Origin: Nilaparvata lugens
Lineage: Eukaryota; Arthropoda; Insecta; Hemiptera; Delphacidae
Direction of reading: 5' to 3'
Assembly (NCBI RefSeq): GCF_014356525.2
Contig: NC_052511.1
Span: 8,712,500-8,776,499 of the forward strand
DNA length: 64,000 nucleotides
Shown: positions 12,720 to 23,496 of the stretch, in pieces
How positions within the stretch are numbered: the stretch's first letter is position 1
Layout: each line of letters opens with the position of its first letter
Position numbers and translations under genes: made by a program
The notes under the pieces: model-generated
Told to the model about the DNA's origin: nothing
Database searches by the model: none
What the model saw: only the letters and a program-made list of their open reading frames with translations

Positions 12720-13086
12720 AACATCACAAGGCACGTGCATATTCTCATTTTCATGAGAAGCTAATTATATAGACATATCCTAATTGCAAAACTCCTAGTA
12801 CAGTACAAAACATGGCACAATTCTTCAACTTTCAATGTGTAGTGTAGGTTGGTTATATTCTTTTAAAAGTTCCTTTTAATATATTCAGGATATCTCATTA
12901 CTGTTGTCGCTAACTCGCTGAGATGCGAGCAGTTGACAGAACCACAGACAAAATTTCTTTATTTCAAAATGATAAGAAAATAGAACATAATTATGATCTA
13001 TTATATCAAATGAAAATACAAAAATCATCAAACATTATTTTTACTTATTCCAGTCTTGAAAATGAATAATACATTATTTACTGTAA

Positions 13087-13331
13087 CTATTCTAATACTA
13101 ATGCAATCCATAGAAAGGATTGACTTGTAGCCAGCAAGGGATGCAGCGGCCTCAATGTTGCCGTGCTAGAATGGACAGCGTTCTGTAGTCTTTGGTGAGT
13201 GTTTAACACCTCACGATATGCATACCTAGTTTCCTCTCTGAAAGCACTGCATCGACTGAGCTTGCTTGTCAACTTGGCAAACGCGCTTATTTCTATGACT
13301 CTATTCATTAATCTAATAGGCTGTATTGGTT
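13087..13331 (-). pseudogene. Unidentified exon-like ORF, duplicated copy 2
   Basis: This is the second copy of the ORF at 11488-11720, with the same acceptor and near-identical sequence. Its last codons (LVLE, TAG) come from the duplication junction and not from the original downstream sequence, so this copy has a novel end. Confidence 0.4.
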
Positions 13332-13561
13332 CTGAAATGAAAATGAAATGACAAAATGTTTTAGTAACTTAGGCGGAGTTAGGACTTACTTTATAGGTTC
13401 TCCATGTCTCTGCTTCGCATGTCCCTCCACGTCGTAGGTTCTTTCAATATTCTACTATAGAAGTCTTGCAACTTCTCAGAACTCCTTTATACTGTGTACG
13501 ATACTTTTACAATTCATACTATAATAGGTTTTCTTGAATATATAGCTCTTCAATATCCTCT

Positions 13562-13819
13562 TAAGGTACGTAAAGATATACGTGCCGCAAACATGAGCAA
13601 TTCACTTTTAATCAGCTGATTATATCTGTATATTTTACAGAAAAGGTAAGATATAGATATAGAAAGCTTGGCATCAGCTGATTAAAAGTGAATCGGCATC
13701 AGCTGATTATATCTGTATATTTTACAGAAAAGGTAAGATATAGATATAGAAAGCTTGGCATCAGCTGATTAAAAGTGAATTGCTCATGTTCGCGGCGCGT
13801 AAATCTGTACGCACCTTTA
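13562..13819. mobile_element. MITE family D, shorter allele in copy 2
   Basis: It has the same ends and flanks as 11951-12719 but only two long segments and two short units. This shows that unit number changed after, or during, the segmental duplication. Confidence 0.9.
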
Positions 13820-14536
13820 AACATCACAAGGCTCGTGCATATTCTCATTTTCATGAGAAGCTAATTATATAGACATATCCTACTTGCAAAAATTCCAACT
13901 ACTGTACAAAACATGGCCAATTCCTAAACTTTTAATGTGTAGTGTAGGTTGGTTATATTCTTTTAAAATTTCATTTTAATATATTCAGGATATCTCTTTA
14001 CTGTTGTCGCTGACTCGCTGAGATGCGAGCAGTTGACAGAGACACATACAAAATTCTTCATTTCAAAATGATAAGAAAATAAAACATATAATGATCTATT
14101 AAATCAAATGAAAATAATACAAAAATCATCAAACATTATTTTTACTTATTCCAGTCTTAAAAATGAATAATACATTATTTACTGTAACTATTCTAATACT
14201 AATTGCCTATTTCCAAATGGAAATGAGAATTGCACAAGATAAAGGTTTGCATGGGTTTATGAATGCGCAGACCAAAATTACTGAAGCTTATTTCACATAG
14301 TTTTAAACATAGAAACAATAAAATTATAAAAATCGATCTCCTTAATATTTTGAAACTTTCTCCATAATTTGTTACAAAATTGGACTACATGTCTACAATA
14401 TTCAATATAGGTAATGCAAGGTCAGCAACACTTATTATTACAATTATTTTTGTAGCAGGAATACTATATTGTTGTTTATTTTATCTTGTTTGATTTTTGT
14501 TAGGTTTTGTAGTTTTTTTAAGGGTTGATAGAATTG

Positions 14537-14577
14537 GCTAACTCGGAACTTGCTGACTCCATGTTAAACTGCCATAT
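14537..14577 (-). repeat. Right arm of the 40-bp inverted repeat pair
   Basis: Contains TGCTGACTCCATGTTAAACT, the inverted partner of 11408-11445, 3.1 kb away. Confidence 0.7.
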
Positions 14578-14582
14578 GAACC

Positions 14583-14788
14583 GACTGTAAAGCTGCGTTT
14601 ACACCAAAGTTATTAACAAAATGTTTATTTATCCGTCCTTATAGATTCTATTGGATTGAACATAGCTTATCATACACACGATGAGTATATGTGTTTGTCA
14701 AGTTCCGTTCAATGTAATAGAATCTATAAGGACGGATAAATAAACATTTTGTTGATAACTTTGGTGTAAACGCAGCTTTACAGTCGGT
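14583..14788. mobile_element. MITE family C
   Basis: GACTGTAAAGCTGCGTTTAC / GTAAACGCAGCTTTACAGTC inverted ends, with ATCCGTCCTTATAGATTCTA mirrored inside. Related copies lie at 43004-43190 and, in shorter form, at 15371-15868. Confidence 0.85.
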
Positions 14789-14789
14789 C

Positions 14790-14895
14790 ACTGTCGCTCC
14801 GCCCCCATGATCTACCGGAATCTCATCCACCACCTCCGTTAAACCACACGCCACCAAAACCTTACCCACAGATTGGTTCGTCAAGAGCAGATATC
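14790..14895 (-). other. Exon-like GC-rich patch, unidentified
   Basis: Minus-strand translation from about 14895 gives GYLLLTNQSVGKVLVACGLT and then EVVDEIPVDHGGG without a stop, in a patch markedly GC-richer than its surroundings. A possible acceptor (ATTTGGAG) precedes it. A family-C MITE begins immediately at its other end, so its far edge is lost. I cannot name a family; it may be an orphaned exon. Confidence 0.25.
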
Positions 14896-15370
14896 CTCTC
14901 CAAATATACAGAGTGAGTCATATACGTATGAGAACCCTTCAATAAGTTGAAGACTGTTGTAGATATAGCACTGTAACTTTCAGGATAAGTTATTGATCGA
15001 ATACTCCATCTTTTGACGTACAACTGAAGTACCCCTCATAAGGGGGTGACTTAGGGGTTGTAATTTCTTATATCAAAAGTGTTCATGAGTTCACAGGGTG
15101 TTTTTGGTAGTAGTTCCCTTTCCACGTACAAATTACGACTCCACATATCGCTGGCTTTGTCCGTCCAAACTTGCTTTTAAGTTTTTCAGTTTATTGCATG
15201 ATAGTTTTATACCTTGTGAGATTGAACTTGTGAACGGTCGGATCGGATTAAGCCGTAATTTCCACTTGTCCAATTTGGTGTGACGTTGGTTTTTGATATC
15301 TTTAAATTTTATGAGAGTGGACATAAACGGTTGGATCGGTTGGAGCTGTAATTTCCACTTGTACTATTCA
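14896..15370. other. Intergenic, weak internal repeat
   Basis: TGTAATTTCCACTTGT occurs in similar form near 15255 and 15347, suggesting an old duplication of about 90 bp. No coding signal is supported. Confidence 0.35.
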
Positions 15371-15868
15371 AGCCAGTTTCACACATATAGATTTTTGAAC
15401 ATACGATTTTTTGCCGTCCTTATAAATTCTATTAGATTAAACAGATGATGTTTGTCAAGTTACGTTTAATCTGATAGAGTTTATAAGGACGACAAAATAC
15501 CGTACGACCAAAAATCTATGTGTGTGTAGCTAGCCTAAGGTCCTGCACAGACACATCGATTTTTGGTCGTACGGTATTTTGCCGTCCGTATAAATTCTAT
15601 TAGATTAAACAGATAATGTCAAGTACCGTTCAATCTGATAGAATCCATAAGGACGGCAAAAATCGTACGACCGAAAATGTGTGTCTGCAGGGCTATACAC
15701 ACATCGATTTTTGGTCGTACGGTATTTTGCCATCCTTATAAACTCTATTAGATTAAACAGATGATTTCAAACAGATTATGTTTGTCAAGTTCCGTTTAAT
15801 CTAATAGAATTCATAAGGACTGCAAAATATCGTACGACCAAAAATCGATGGCGTGTGTAGCTAGCCTA
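15371..15868. mobile_element. Array of three family C-related palindromic MITEs
   Basis: Units at about 15371-15536, 15540-15692 and 15691-15868 each have inverted ends built on ACACAT(A/C)GATTTTTGGTCGTA and a central TTCTATTAGATTAAACAGAT. Three near-identical palindromes in head-to-tail order suggest repeated insertion or duplication of one element. Confidence 0.85.
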
Positions 15869-16246
15869 AGTGTGAGGTTGGATTCGAATCAGCAACCGAT
15901 TCATTTGTATTGTTACCTAGCTTTCTAAATAATATGCACGGTCATCGTGGTTTTCCTTAAATAGGCTGGTTTCCTTCTTCAGCATTGGAATGACTATTTC
16001 TCCATCCTTGTTGCTCTTATTTCAATTTTGAAGCCTGAAGCCAGCCTCCATTGCTGGAAAGATGAACTTTGGAAAGGACGTAGAGCAAAGAGTTCTTACA
16101 AATAATTATTATAATATTACACTTGACAATACATGAATCTAGTCGAATTTAATACTTCCTTAAATCTAAATACTAAGTCACGAACAAGGTTGAATTTTTT
16201 TTCACTTTTTGTGTAGTTGAGAAGTTGATATTGTGGTAATTATTCA

Positions 16247-16461
16247 TATTGAATGAAAAAGACTAAGAAATTGTCAAAAACCACAGATTTATTGATACTT
16301 AGAAAGACCGGTTCGGTTATTACACCATTGTCAATCTCTGATAAACCTCTGATATATCTCAGTTAATCAGAGATTGACAATGGTGTAATAACCAAAACCG
16401 GTCTTTCTAAGTATCAATAAATCTGTGGTATTTGACAATTTCTTAGTCTTTTTCATTCAAT
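16247..16461. mobile_element. Palindromic MITE with about 95-bp arms
   Basis: ATTGAATGAAAAAGACTAAG... and its reverse complement end the element; inner arms contain GATACTTAGAAAGACCGGTT and CATTGTCAATCTCTGAT. Arms are almost perfect. Confidence 0.85.
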
Positions 16462-16516
16462 AAGGTTGAAAATATAAATAAAAATAGTAATCTAAGAACT
16501 CTTTTTAAAACGTATT

Positions 16517-16600
16517 TAGTCACAATATGTTTCGGAAAATAACTTATTTTCCAATCACTTTATAATGGCATTATAGTCGAAACATATTGTGACTAAATAA
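16517..16600. repeat. Small hairpin
   Basis: ATTTAGTCACAATATGTTTC and its reverse complement GAAACATATTGTGACTAAAT flank a 44-bp centre. Confidence 0.8.
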
Positions 16601-16826
16601 TTTTTAAAAACAGTACTTGGATTTCTATTTTTATTTATATTCAAGAGTAGCTCTAAAGAAAAAATACAATATTTAAAATGTACTCATACAAAAATCAATA
16701 CAGCATTGGAAAATCATCCAAACACATATGAAAATAATTATTGGAATAGATAAAATTTACCTGTACAAAATTAACAAAGTTCCTCCAACATTAGAAAATC
16801 TACCAAACACGTATAAAAATAATTAT

Positions 16827-16832
16827 TTTATT
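16827..16832 (-). terminator. Poly(A) signal of the OB-repeat gene
   Basis: AATAAA on the minus strand, about 55 nt downstream of the stop codon at 16887. Confidence 0.6.
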
Positions 16833-16886
16833 AAATAATGCACCAAGTTCTAGTGAGTGGTAACTGGCGATTTATGTTGGATCCGT

Positions 16887-16996
16887 TCACATCTGAGGCC
16901 CCAGTCTTGGATCAGAGTAGATACTTATCTGAGTAGCAATCATTTGAGCTATGTACTTCTTAGGTGACGGCACTGCTATGAAATTTATCTTGTCTC
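16887..16996 (-). CDS. OB/cold-shock-like repeat protein, last exon
   Basis: After the acceptor CTCATTTCAG it encodes GDKINFIAVPSPKKYIAQMI followed by ATQISIY and stops at TGA (16889-16887). GDKINFIAVP aligns with GTEVTFDAVP of repeat 2 and IAQMIAT with WFATVVW, so it closes repeat 3. An AATAAA lies about 55 nt after the stop (16832-16827), which supports this as the 3' end of the gene. Confidence 0.75.
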
Positions 16997-17757
16997 CTGA
17001 AATGAGAGCAAATTAATAAAAATGAATAATTATTGATTATAACTAGAATTGAAATGAGAGTAAACTAATTAAGATGAACAGAATTGCAAGGTCGATTGGT
17101 AGAGAGTACTAATAAGTCCTAACTTCGCCTAATAAAGAATGTTTTCATTTCATTTCAATTGCACATTGAGTTCTCTAGAAAAATTAAATATAGTATATTA
17201 GACTATATATAGATATTATCTTCTATCAATCTTCTCCATCCAATATAACTCATCCTGATTAAATCCATTCTATAGCCTGAGTGAATTAATTGATAGTGAG
17301 ATGACATTTTGAAACTTTTTTGTGGCATGTTTTATAGACCCTGACACAGCCTATCCAGCAGCGCTGGTCAATGATTTGGAATAAAACTAAAACTAATCCC
17401 TGATCTCATCTTCCCATCGTATTCTCGGTCTGTCGTGAGGCCCATTGACGGCTTAAATTAAATAAGATTTTTTTAGATTACGTCTTGGGGACCCCAGGAT
17501 GGAGTGTAAGACAAGTCAATATACCATATTATATGCATATTGTAATATATATACAGTATATACACATATGGTTTGAGTATATCTCGCAGTATGTACCTAT
17601 GTAAAAAGGCTGTCCAGTTTATTAACATAGAAAATATTGTGTATTCATACACACAGAATGTCAAGATTTTGAAACAAACCCAGATATTCAGATGGAAAGG
17701 AACTCTTGAATATTTAAGACAAAATTTTGTCTTGGAACTCTGTATCACAATACTATA

Positions 17758-18445
17758 ACTAGTAGTTCTGTGAACAGTGTAGACCTCGCGCAGTTATAAA
17801 CCGCAGCCTCCTCTTATACTGTCCATCAGTGTAAATCCTGTCTGTATGTCGTGTCGGCGAGATATCGGTGTGAAAACGGCTAATGGCTGTTCGGGTTGGT
17901 GTATCAAAAATGCTATCATCAAAAGCTAATCTCCTTCAAGACATACTGGCAACAGGACAGCCAGAGTTCAAAGCAGAGAAAGTTCGAGAAACAATACTAT
18001 GTTATTTTAGTTATTAATTGCATGCGTTATTCCACGCAATCAATAATTCATTTAATAGTGCATAAAAATTGCATTCTATGAGGCATGCAATTAATAGTCT
18101 ACATAGCTGCTGATTTTTTACCAAGTTACATTGAGATATTGAATGGCAAGCAATTTATAATCCACTCGACTGCTGATTTATGATGAATAATTCTTTAGTC
18201 TGATTTTTACTCTAATATTGGCGTATGAAGGAGGCTCCTTTTTCCTTTATATTATCCTTGAAATGCAAAATTTCCAAAAACCTTGTATATACGTCAACGC
18301 GCAATTTAAAAAGGAACATACCTGTCAATTTTTTTAAAAATCTATTACCGCGTTTCGCCGTAAATGCGCAATATATAAACATTTAAACATAAAGAGAAAT
18401 TGCTAAACCGTCGACTTGAATCTTAGACCTCACTTCGCTCGGTCA
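17758..18445 (+). mobile_element. Element S, copy 1
   Basis: It starts ACTAGTAGTTCTGTGAACAG and ends GACCTCACTTCGCTCGGTCA. Four copies share these ends (also 19711-20175, 58165-59035, 59953-60349). I see no clear terminal inverted repeats. Inside is a coding-like stretch, ANLLQDILATGQPEFKAEK, shared with the copy at 58165. The superfamily is not recognised. Confidence 0.7.
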
Positions 18446-18457
18446 AAAAATATCCCA

Positions 18458-18860
18458 TCAACTAAAAACTTTTTTAGTTAATATTTTCACACTTTCCTGA
18501 TTTTTCAAGGTATTTGTTAGTTTATTATAAAATACCTTACCAATATAGCTAGGCTTTTTCTCAAATAGTCTGCTGCTATGGCTTTCTAGATGATAATCGG
18601 CTCTATGTCGTGTATTGTAATCATGAATATTAAAATTTTGGGTTACACTGTTCATTTTCACATAAAATATTGTTTCATAAAGATACAAAGAAGGTACTGT
18701 TAGCAGTCCAAGTCTTTTGAATAAAGACTCCAGCCTATCATTTATCTTCCATACACCAAATAGCCCTTTTCTGTATTTTCAAAACTCTGTCCAGGTTCTG
18801 TTTAGATGTGTTACCCCAAACTAAAATAGCATACCTGACATGTGACAATAAAAGACCATG
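18458..18860 (-). mobile_element. LINE 3' fragment, minus strand
   Basis: HDYNTRHRADYHLESHSSRL, then FEKKPSYIGKVFYNKL: the C-terminal signature (YNTR...YNKL) of CR1/Jockey-type reverse transcriptases. Upstream frames continue the match with breaks. It abuts the end of element S copy 1. Confidence 0.75.
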
Positions 18861-19408
18861 GTATGCTGTTAGGAGTAACTTTTTGTCTTTCAACCTGGAA
18901 AGTTGTCTGAGAACAAATAGCCTACAGCAAAAGACATTTTATTACAAATTTTGTGAATGTAGGGGGTCCAAGTCAATCGTCTATCCAATAACATATAAGT
19001 CACGTTTTTGGCTTGATACTATATAAAGTGGATTGTTTTAGTTAATTTCCTATATTACCGTTTTAAATTCAAAATCTTATGTGATTATTTTGGGATCAAA
19101 ATGTATGTGTTTAAAACTGCTGAAGAATCATAACCTCTTTTGGACAAATATGCAATCGAAATTCGGGAATGGAATAGTAAGGGCTATAAGCCTGTTTTTT
19201 CGTTTCCAATCATTTTATGATTCAGTTGTTTTGTCATTGTTGTTGTTAAATAAGATTCCAATAAATGCTATCTCTTCTTCTTGTTCTAGTTGACAATCAT
19301 TTATAAAAAATAGGTACCACTTTAAGCGCCCTATCCTCATTCGGATTATATTTGTTCTTAAATTGAAGGAATTGGCATTTATTGCTGTTAATAGCTTGGA
19401 CCAGTTAT
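18861..19408. other. Unassigned sequence between LINE fragment and MITE
   Basis: It may hold further decayed LINE sequence near 18870-19030. No intact gene is supported. Confidence 0.3.
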
Positions 19409-19710
19409 AGAATAGACACGCCCCATACTCAAAGTCGATGAAGCCAACATCTACTGCCATATCGCTCCATCGTGACGTCAGCATCGGATAGAAAACTTTT
19501 CTGAAGAGTTTGTTTACATTGTTTTCCATAGCAGATTGTGTCTATTTCAGCGGGAGCGCAGCGGGAATTACCATTTTCATAAATAATAATTTACTTCCAT
19601 CTGAAATAGACACAATCTGAAAGTTTTCTATCCGATGCTGACGTCACGATGGGGCGATATGGCAGTAGATGTTGGCTTCATTGACTTTCAGTATGGGGCG
19701 TGTCTATTCT
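19409..19710. mobile_element. Palindromic MITE of 302 bp
   Basis: Ends AGAATAGACACGCCCCATAC / GTATGGGGCGTGTCTATTCT; inner arms AGATTGTGTCTATTTCAG mirrored. Element S copy 2 begins at the next base. Confidence 0.85.
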
Positions 19711-20175
19711 ACTAGTAGTTCTGTGAATAGTAGACCTCACGCAGTATTCTCATCCACAAGTACCTGATTGAAATTATAGACCTTGTGGAAATACAGCAAT
19801 AGACTGGCTTCTCCACACATCTGTGTAATCACTTGTCAGCTGATTTATGATGAATGATTCCATAGTCTGATTTTTACTCTAATATTGGCGTATGAAGGAG
19901 GCTCCTTTTTCCTTTTATATTATCCTTGAAATGCAAAATTTCCAAAAACCTTGTATATACGTCGACGCGCAATTAAAAAAGGAACATACCTGTCAAATTT
20001 CATGAAAATCTATTACCGCGTTTCGACGTAAATGCGCAACATATAAACATTTAAACATAAAGAGAATGCTAAACCGTTGACTTAAATCTAAAGGTGCGTA
20101 CAGATATAAGCGCCGCGAACATGTGCAATTCACTTTTAACCGTCGACTTGAATCTAGACCTCACTTCGCTCGGTC
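19711..20175 (+). mobile_element. Element S, copy 2 (internally deleted)
   Basis: It has the same ends as copy 1 but lacks the coding-like stretch. A 48-bp piece of a family-D MITE end (GGTGCGTACAGATATAAGCG...) is inserted near 20092-20140. Confidence 0.7.
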
Positions 20176-20385
20176 AATAACTGGTCCTTGGTTAATAGTT
20201 AGCTTCATTTGGTTTAAAAATTGAACTATTGACTGTACACCTATATGGGCATTAATTTCTAAATCATCTAGAACTTGATTATTGAATTGCAGGCTAGTTG
20301 GGGAACCTTCACATAAGGGACTCCTCACCAACAAGAAAGCAATACGATTTTCCAGCTAAAAGTTCATCATTCACTTTCAACAAAC

Positions 20386-20559
20386 CTTTTTTGAAGATTT
20401 CCCTCAAGTCTTTGGTAGATAGGTTGAGTTTGAAAAGGAAGCACATACTCCTATGGAAGAGAATGCTCTGCCAGACATTGGGCTTGATTGAGCCCAGGGC
20501 GATTCCATACTCGGCATTGTTGCCAAATTGTTTGTAGACATGTAGAAATAAATGATGAA
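20386..20559 (-). CDS. OB/cold-shock-like repeat protein, exon with start of repeat 3
   Basis: Translation gives HVYKQFGNNAEYGIA, SILFHRSMCFLF and LSTKDLREIFKK, matching the first three strands of repeats 1 and 2 (compare a cold-shock x-V-K-x-F...G-x-I and VFVH-x-S). It ends on one base, G, before GTTTGT; this joins G|GA of the next exon to give KKGDKINF, exactly the expected fourth strand. The proposed acceptor (TTTTGCTAG, 20561-20560) leaves a start phase that does not match the end of exon 23497, so a short exon with length 1 mod 3 should lie between, or the acceptor differs. Confidence 0.65.
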
Positions 20560-20799
20560 CTAGCAAAATATTTTATCACAATAATTACAGTTTATCATCA
20601 AATTATGAATATTTTATTTTGATATAATATAATTGATCATTATTAACACGAATCAACAACAATTTTAGATTTACTGGAATAGCTTGGAATTATTTTTTTC
20701 TGTTGTGGATTTTTTGCATGTGGCTTTATTTGAACTTTAAACACATATATCTACTATAGAAGGCAATGGAAAAGGTAAGAGGAAATAATGTTTTCCTAT

Positions 20800-20940
20800 C
20801 ATTTCCACTGATTCTGAATACCATTCACAAGTTTAAAAATCGATTCCCGTAGATCCACTCAACTCTCATCATAATCACACGTTTCAATACCCACGCACAA
20901 GCCTAGAGCTTATGTGGGCATCATCCTCAGCAAACAAAAG
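20800..20940 (-). mobile_element. Repeat tail containing CCCACGCACAAGCCTAGAGC
   Basis: The minus strand reads GATGCCCACATAAGCTCTAG and GGATCTACGGGAATC, similar to the plus-strand repeat at 53950-54170 (GATGCCCACATGAGCTCTAG, GGACCTACAGTTTTAGGTGG). It is probably the 3' UTR of a LINE. Confidence 0.5.
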
Positions 20941-21142
20941 ATCCTGAAACCCACCATCGAGAAGGCCTTGATAGTGCCAGCCATTGATATTAAGTAACAC
21001 ATGATATAGCAGAATTTCTTATGGTTGACAGATAGATTCATGAAGAGGCAATAACTGATCCTCTACTTCCTGCCAACCTATACAATGCAGTACCTACACT
21101 GAATATTTTTACCACTTCAATTTAAATTCATAAGTTCAAATA

Positions 21143-21780
21143 TCCTATACTATTAAACGAGCAATTTCTGTTTATATGTTTGGATGTTTAGATGTTTATA
21201 TGTTTGTATTTCACCGGATCTCGAAAACGGCTCTAACGATTCTCACGAAATTCAGAACATAGTAGGTTTATAATATAAAAATTCGATTTCACTAGGTCTC
21301 ATCCCTGGGAAAACTCGCTGAAGGACATTAAAAGGATAATTATTATTCATCCTTGAAAAAACAGCTGATAATAATTATTTCGTCGTCTGTTGATGATGGA
21401 AGAGAGTGAGCGAGTTCATGTGTGTGGGACTGTGTAAAAATTATGACTCAGCTGTTGAATTTTTGTAATCATTCAATCAGGTACTTAGTTCCGTTGCAAA
21501 AAAGCAGGGTTATTTTCAATCTTGATTAATTCCAGTAGATCCATCTTTTTGAGATGGTCTTCTCTGATTTGGTACACGTGAAATTAATCAGGATTACAAT
21601 TTAACCGCTTTTGTGCAACCGGCCTTTGTGAGGGGAATTTTTGCATTCCTCTGGGAATTAATCTCAATTTACTGTGATTAAATAGATCATTCCTGTATGA
21701 ACTATGAATGTTATTATAATTTCCTCTTTCGTTATAATTTTTTTATGTTTTTGTACTCCAGTGCGAAGCTCGGTCCCTAT
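21143..21780 (+). mobile_element. Possible non-autonomous Helitron
   Basis: It starts A|TCCTATACTATTAAACGAGC followed by AATTTCTGT, resembling 5' ends of insect Helitrons (TC start, no TIR). A typical CTRR end was not found near 21760-21780, so the right boundary and the class are uncertain. A family-A MITE lies inside (21500-21628). Confidence 0.3.
21500..21628. mobile_element. MITE family A, diverged copy
   Basis: GTTGCAAAAAAGC... and TTTAACCGCTTTTGTGCAAC ends; inner arms around GAGATGGTCTTCTCTGATTT partly decayed. Confidence 0.65.
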
Positions 21781-21989
21781 ATTAAATAATAATTTCAGTA
21801 CAATTATATACTTTATTGGTGCATAAAATGTTTCGATTCATGAGAGCTATGACATATGAAATGGTTTTCATGAGTTGAAACATATTAATCTTATGCACTA
21901 ATAAAATATTACTGGATAATATCTTCATTTCATTTCAACATATGAATTTGAATTGAAGCGGCAATAGTCAACTGCCTTGTTTAAGCTGG

Positions 21990-22200
21990 GTTTTCGTTTG
22001 TGCATAAATGCCGTCGTCGACCACGACAGGGTGGATCTCACATTGGGTAGATTTCAATTTCTCTAAATAACCTAAAGGATTATGTTCAATTATGTTTTCC
22101 TGAGGGAGGCTAAGTTTATACTTTTAAATGGCAATATGTTGCTATTATTAGAAATGTTTTTATTCTTTATAATAAAGACAAATAATGAAAAGTGATTGAC
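21990..22200. mobile_element. MITE family F, one end
   Basis: TTTGTGCATAAATGCCGTCG and GTTTATACTTTTAAATGGCAA match half of the complete palindrome at 24803-25105. Confidence 0.6.
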
Positions 22201-22207
22201 TCAGTTA

Positions 22208-23030
22208 ACAAAGGCGAGTCCACTGAGAATTTCACCGTAGAAGAACAAAGAGCCGTGATCAGATGTCACTGTCGTTTTGACTCTGGCTCATAGTGGTGGA
22301 TCCATGTTTCATAACACGCTACAATTATTCTGAAAGAACTTTCTCCTTCAGTCACATACCGATTTTTCAAATGTTGACTGATTTGAAGTCGGGTTTCTTT
22401 GTGAGCGTCCGTGAGTTGTCTAGGCACCCATTTTGCACAAGTTTTGTTGTACTGCAGCTTGTTGTGAATAATGTTATGGACAGTTCCATCACTCGCGTTC
22501 ACTTTTTTACTTATAAACTCAACAGTGATACGCCTATAGTCCCGAATTAACGAATAAATTCAAGATTCGAGAGATGAAGTCCCAACTTTGACTGGTTGTC
22601 CACTGCGTTGATTGTCACGAACTTTTGTACTGTCACTTTGGTACTGTTCTACCCATTTAATTAATTTTTATTTCATATTGATGTATCTTATGTGTGTGTG
22701 TGTGTGAATAAATAATTGAATAAAAATTTGTAAACGTTTGAACGATTAAAAAAATGGTCTCCGTACACTTTTAACATTCTTTTGTAGATTTCAGTACCTT
22801 TCTCACCTTCTGCGACTAAAAATCTGATCACAGCATGTTGTTCTTCCACGGTGCAATTCTCAAGCGGACTCGCCATTGTTAACTAAGTCAATTTGCGAGT
22901 ATGTTTACTAAATACGATAGAACAACTGATCAGATGTCATTGCAAGGTTGCCAACTTCATGTCCTGAAAGTTTCATACGGATCATTTAGCCGTTTTTGAG
23001 AATTAGTAATTTGTCTCGTTACTTATTGCT
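22208..23030 (-). pseudogene. Mariner-type transposase remnants, two orientations
   Basis: Minus-strand ORF 22876-22688 reads TVEEQHAVIRFLVAEGEKG then EIYKRMLKVYGDHFF, a mariner N-terminal helix-turn-helix. Minus-strand ORF 22502-22266 reads WVPRQLTDAHKETRL then ETWIHHYEPESKRQ, the catalytic region. The first catalytic aspartate (normally DETW) is tyrosine here, so it is inactive. A second N-terminal piece (FTVEEQRAVIR) lies on the plus strand at 22208-22262. The terminal sequence (CATGTCCTGAAAGTTTCATA...CTCGTTACTTATTG) is at 22950-23030. It is a collapsed, inverted pair of copies. Confidence 0.85.
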
Positions 23031-23040
23031 CGTAATATGT

Positions 23041-23339
23041 TCACGAAATACGGTTATTTATTTATTCTTATGGCTTTTATCGGCAGAGAAATCCTTTCGG
23101 ATGTTCTGCCTTGCCGTATTACCCAATGTCATTTCCTATCAACACTCAAGTTTATAGGTTATGTCTTGGGTTCTTCATGTTTTCTCACTAAAAATTTGCA
23201 CTTTCACTTCCTGTGATTCTATTTTATAGATTTTAAAATCAAGAAAACTATTTTCAAACACAAAATCACATTTAAAAAGCAGAACTATATAAATTTTGAT
23301 CACAATATTGAACTGAAAATTTCACATTACGAAATAAGG
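23041..23339. other. Decayed repeat between mariner ends
   Basis: A possible LINE tail at 23041-23170 on the minus strand (GGCAGAACATCCGAAAGGAT, AATAAATAAATAA). The remainder is AT-rich without a feature. Confidence 0.35.
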
Positions 23340-23466
23340 TGAAACAACTGATCAAATGTCATCGCAAGGTTGCCAACTTCATGTCCTGAAAGTTTCATAT
23401 GGATCAATTCAACCGTTTTTGAAAATTAGTACATAATTTATCTCGTTACTTATTGAATGACCCTCG
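23340..23466. mobile_element. Solo mariner end
   Basis: It repeats the sequence at 22915-23030 and ends CGTTACTTATTGAATGACCC + TCGTA, the well-known mariner terminal repeat type (TACGAGGGTCATTCAATAAG). It stops about 25 bp from the donor of the exon at 23497. Confidence 0.8.
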
Positions 23467-23496
23467 TATTAATATTATGTTAATTGGTGGTCTCAC

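Larger units (their letters stand above)
11492..14202. repeat. Tandem segmental duplication (copy 1 11492-13102; copy 2 13103-14202)
   Basis: Both copies contain, in order, the same exon-like ORF, about 230 bp of flank, a family-D MITE and about 380 bp of AT-rich sequence. The copy junction (ACTAAT|GCAATCC at 13102/13103) and the native end (ACTAAT|TGCC at 14202) are plain. Identity is high outside the MITE. Copy 1 is longer (1611 versus 1100 bp) only because its MITE contains an expanded minisatellite. Confidence 0.92.

Noticed and set aside
23446..23496. Open extension of the OB-gene exon past its donor
   Set aside because: The added codons derive from a mariner terminal repeat, and a good GTGA donor precedes them.
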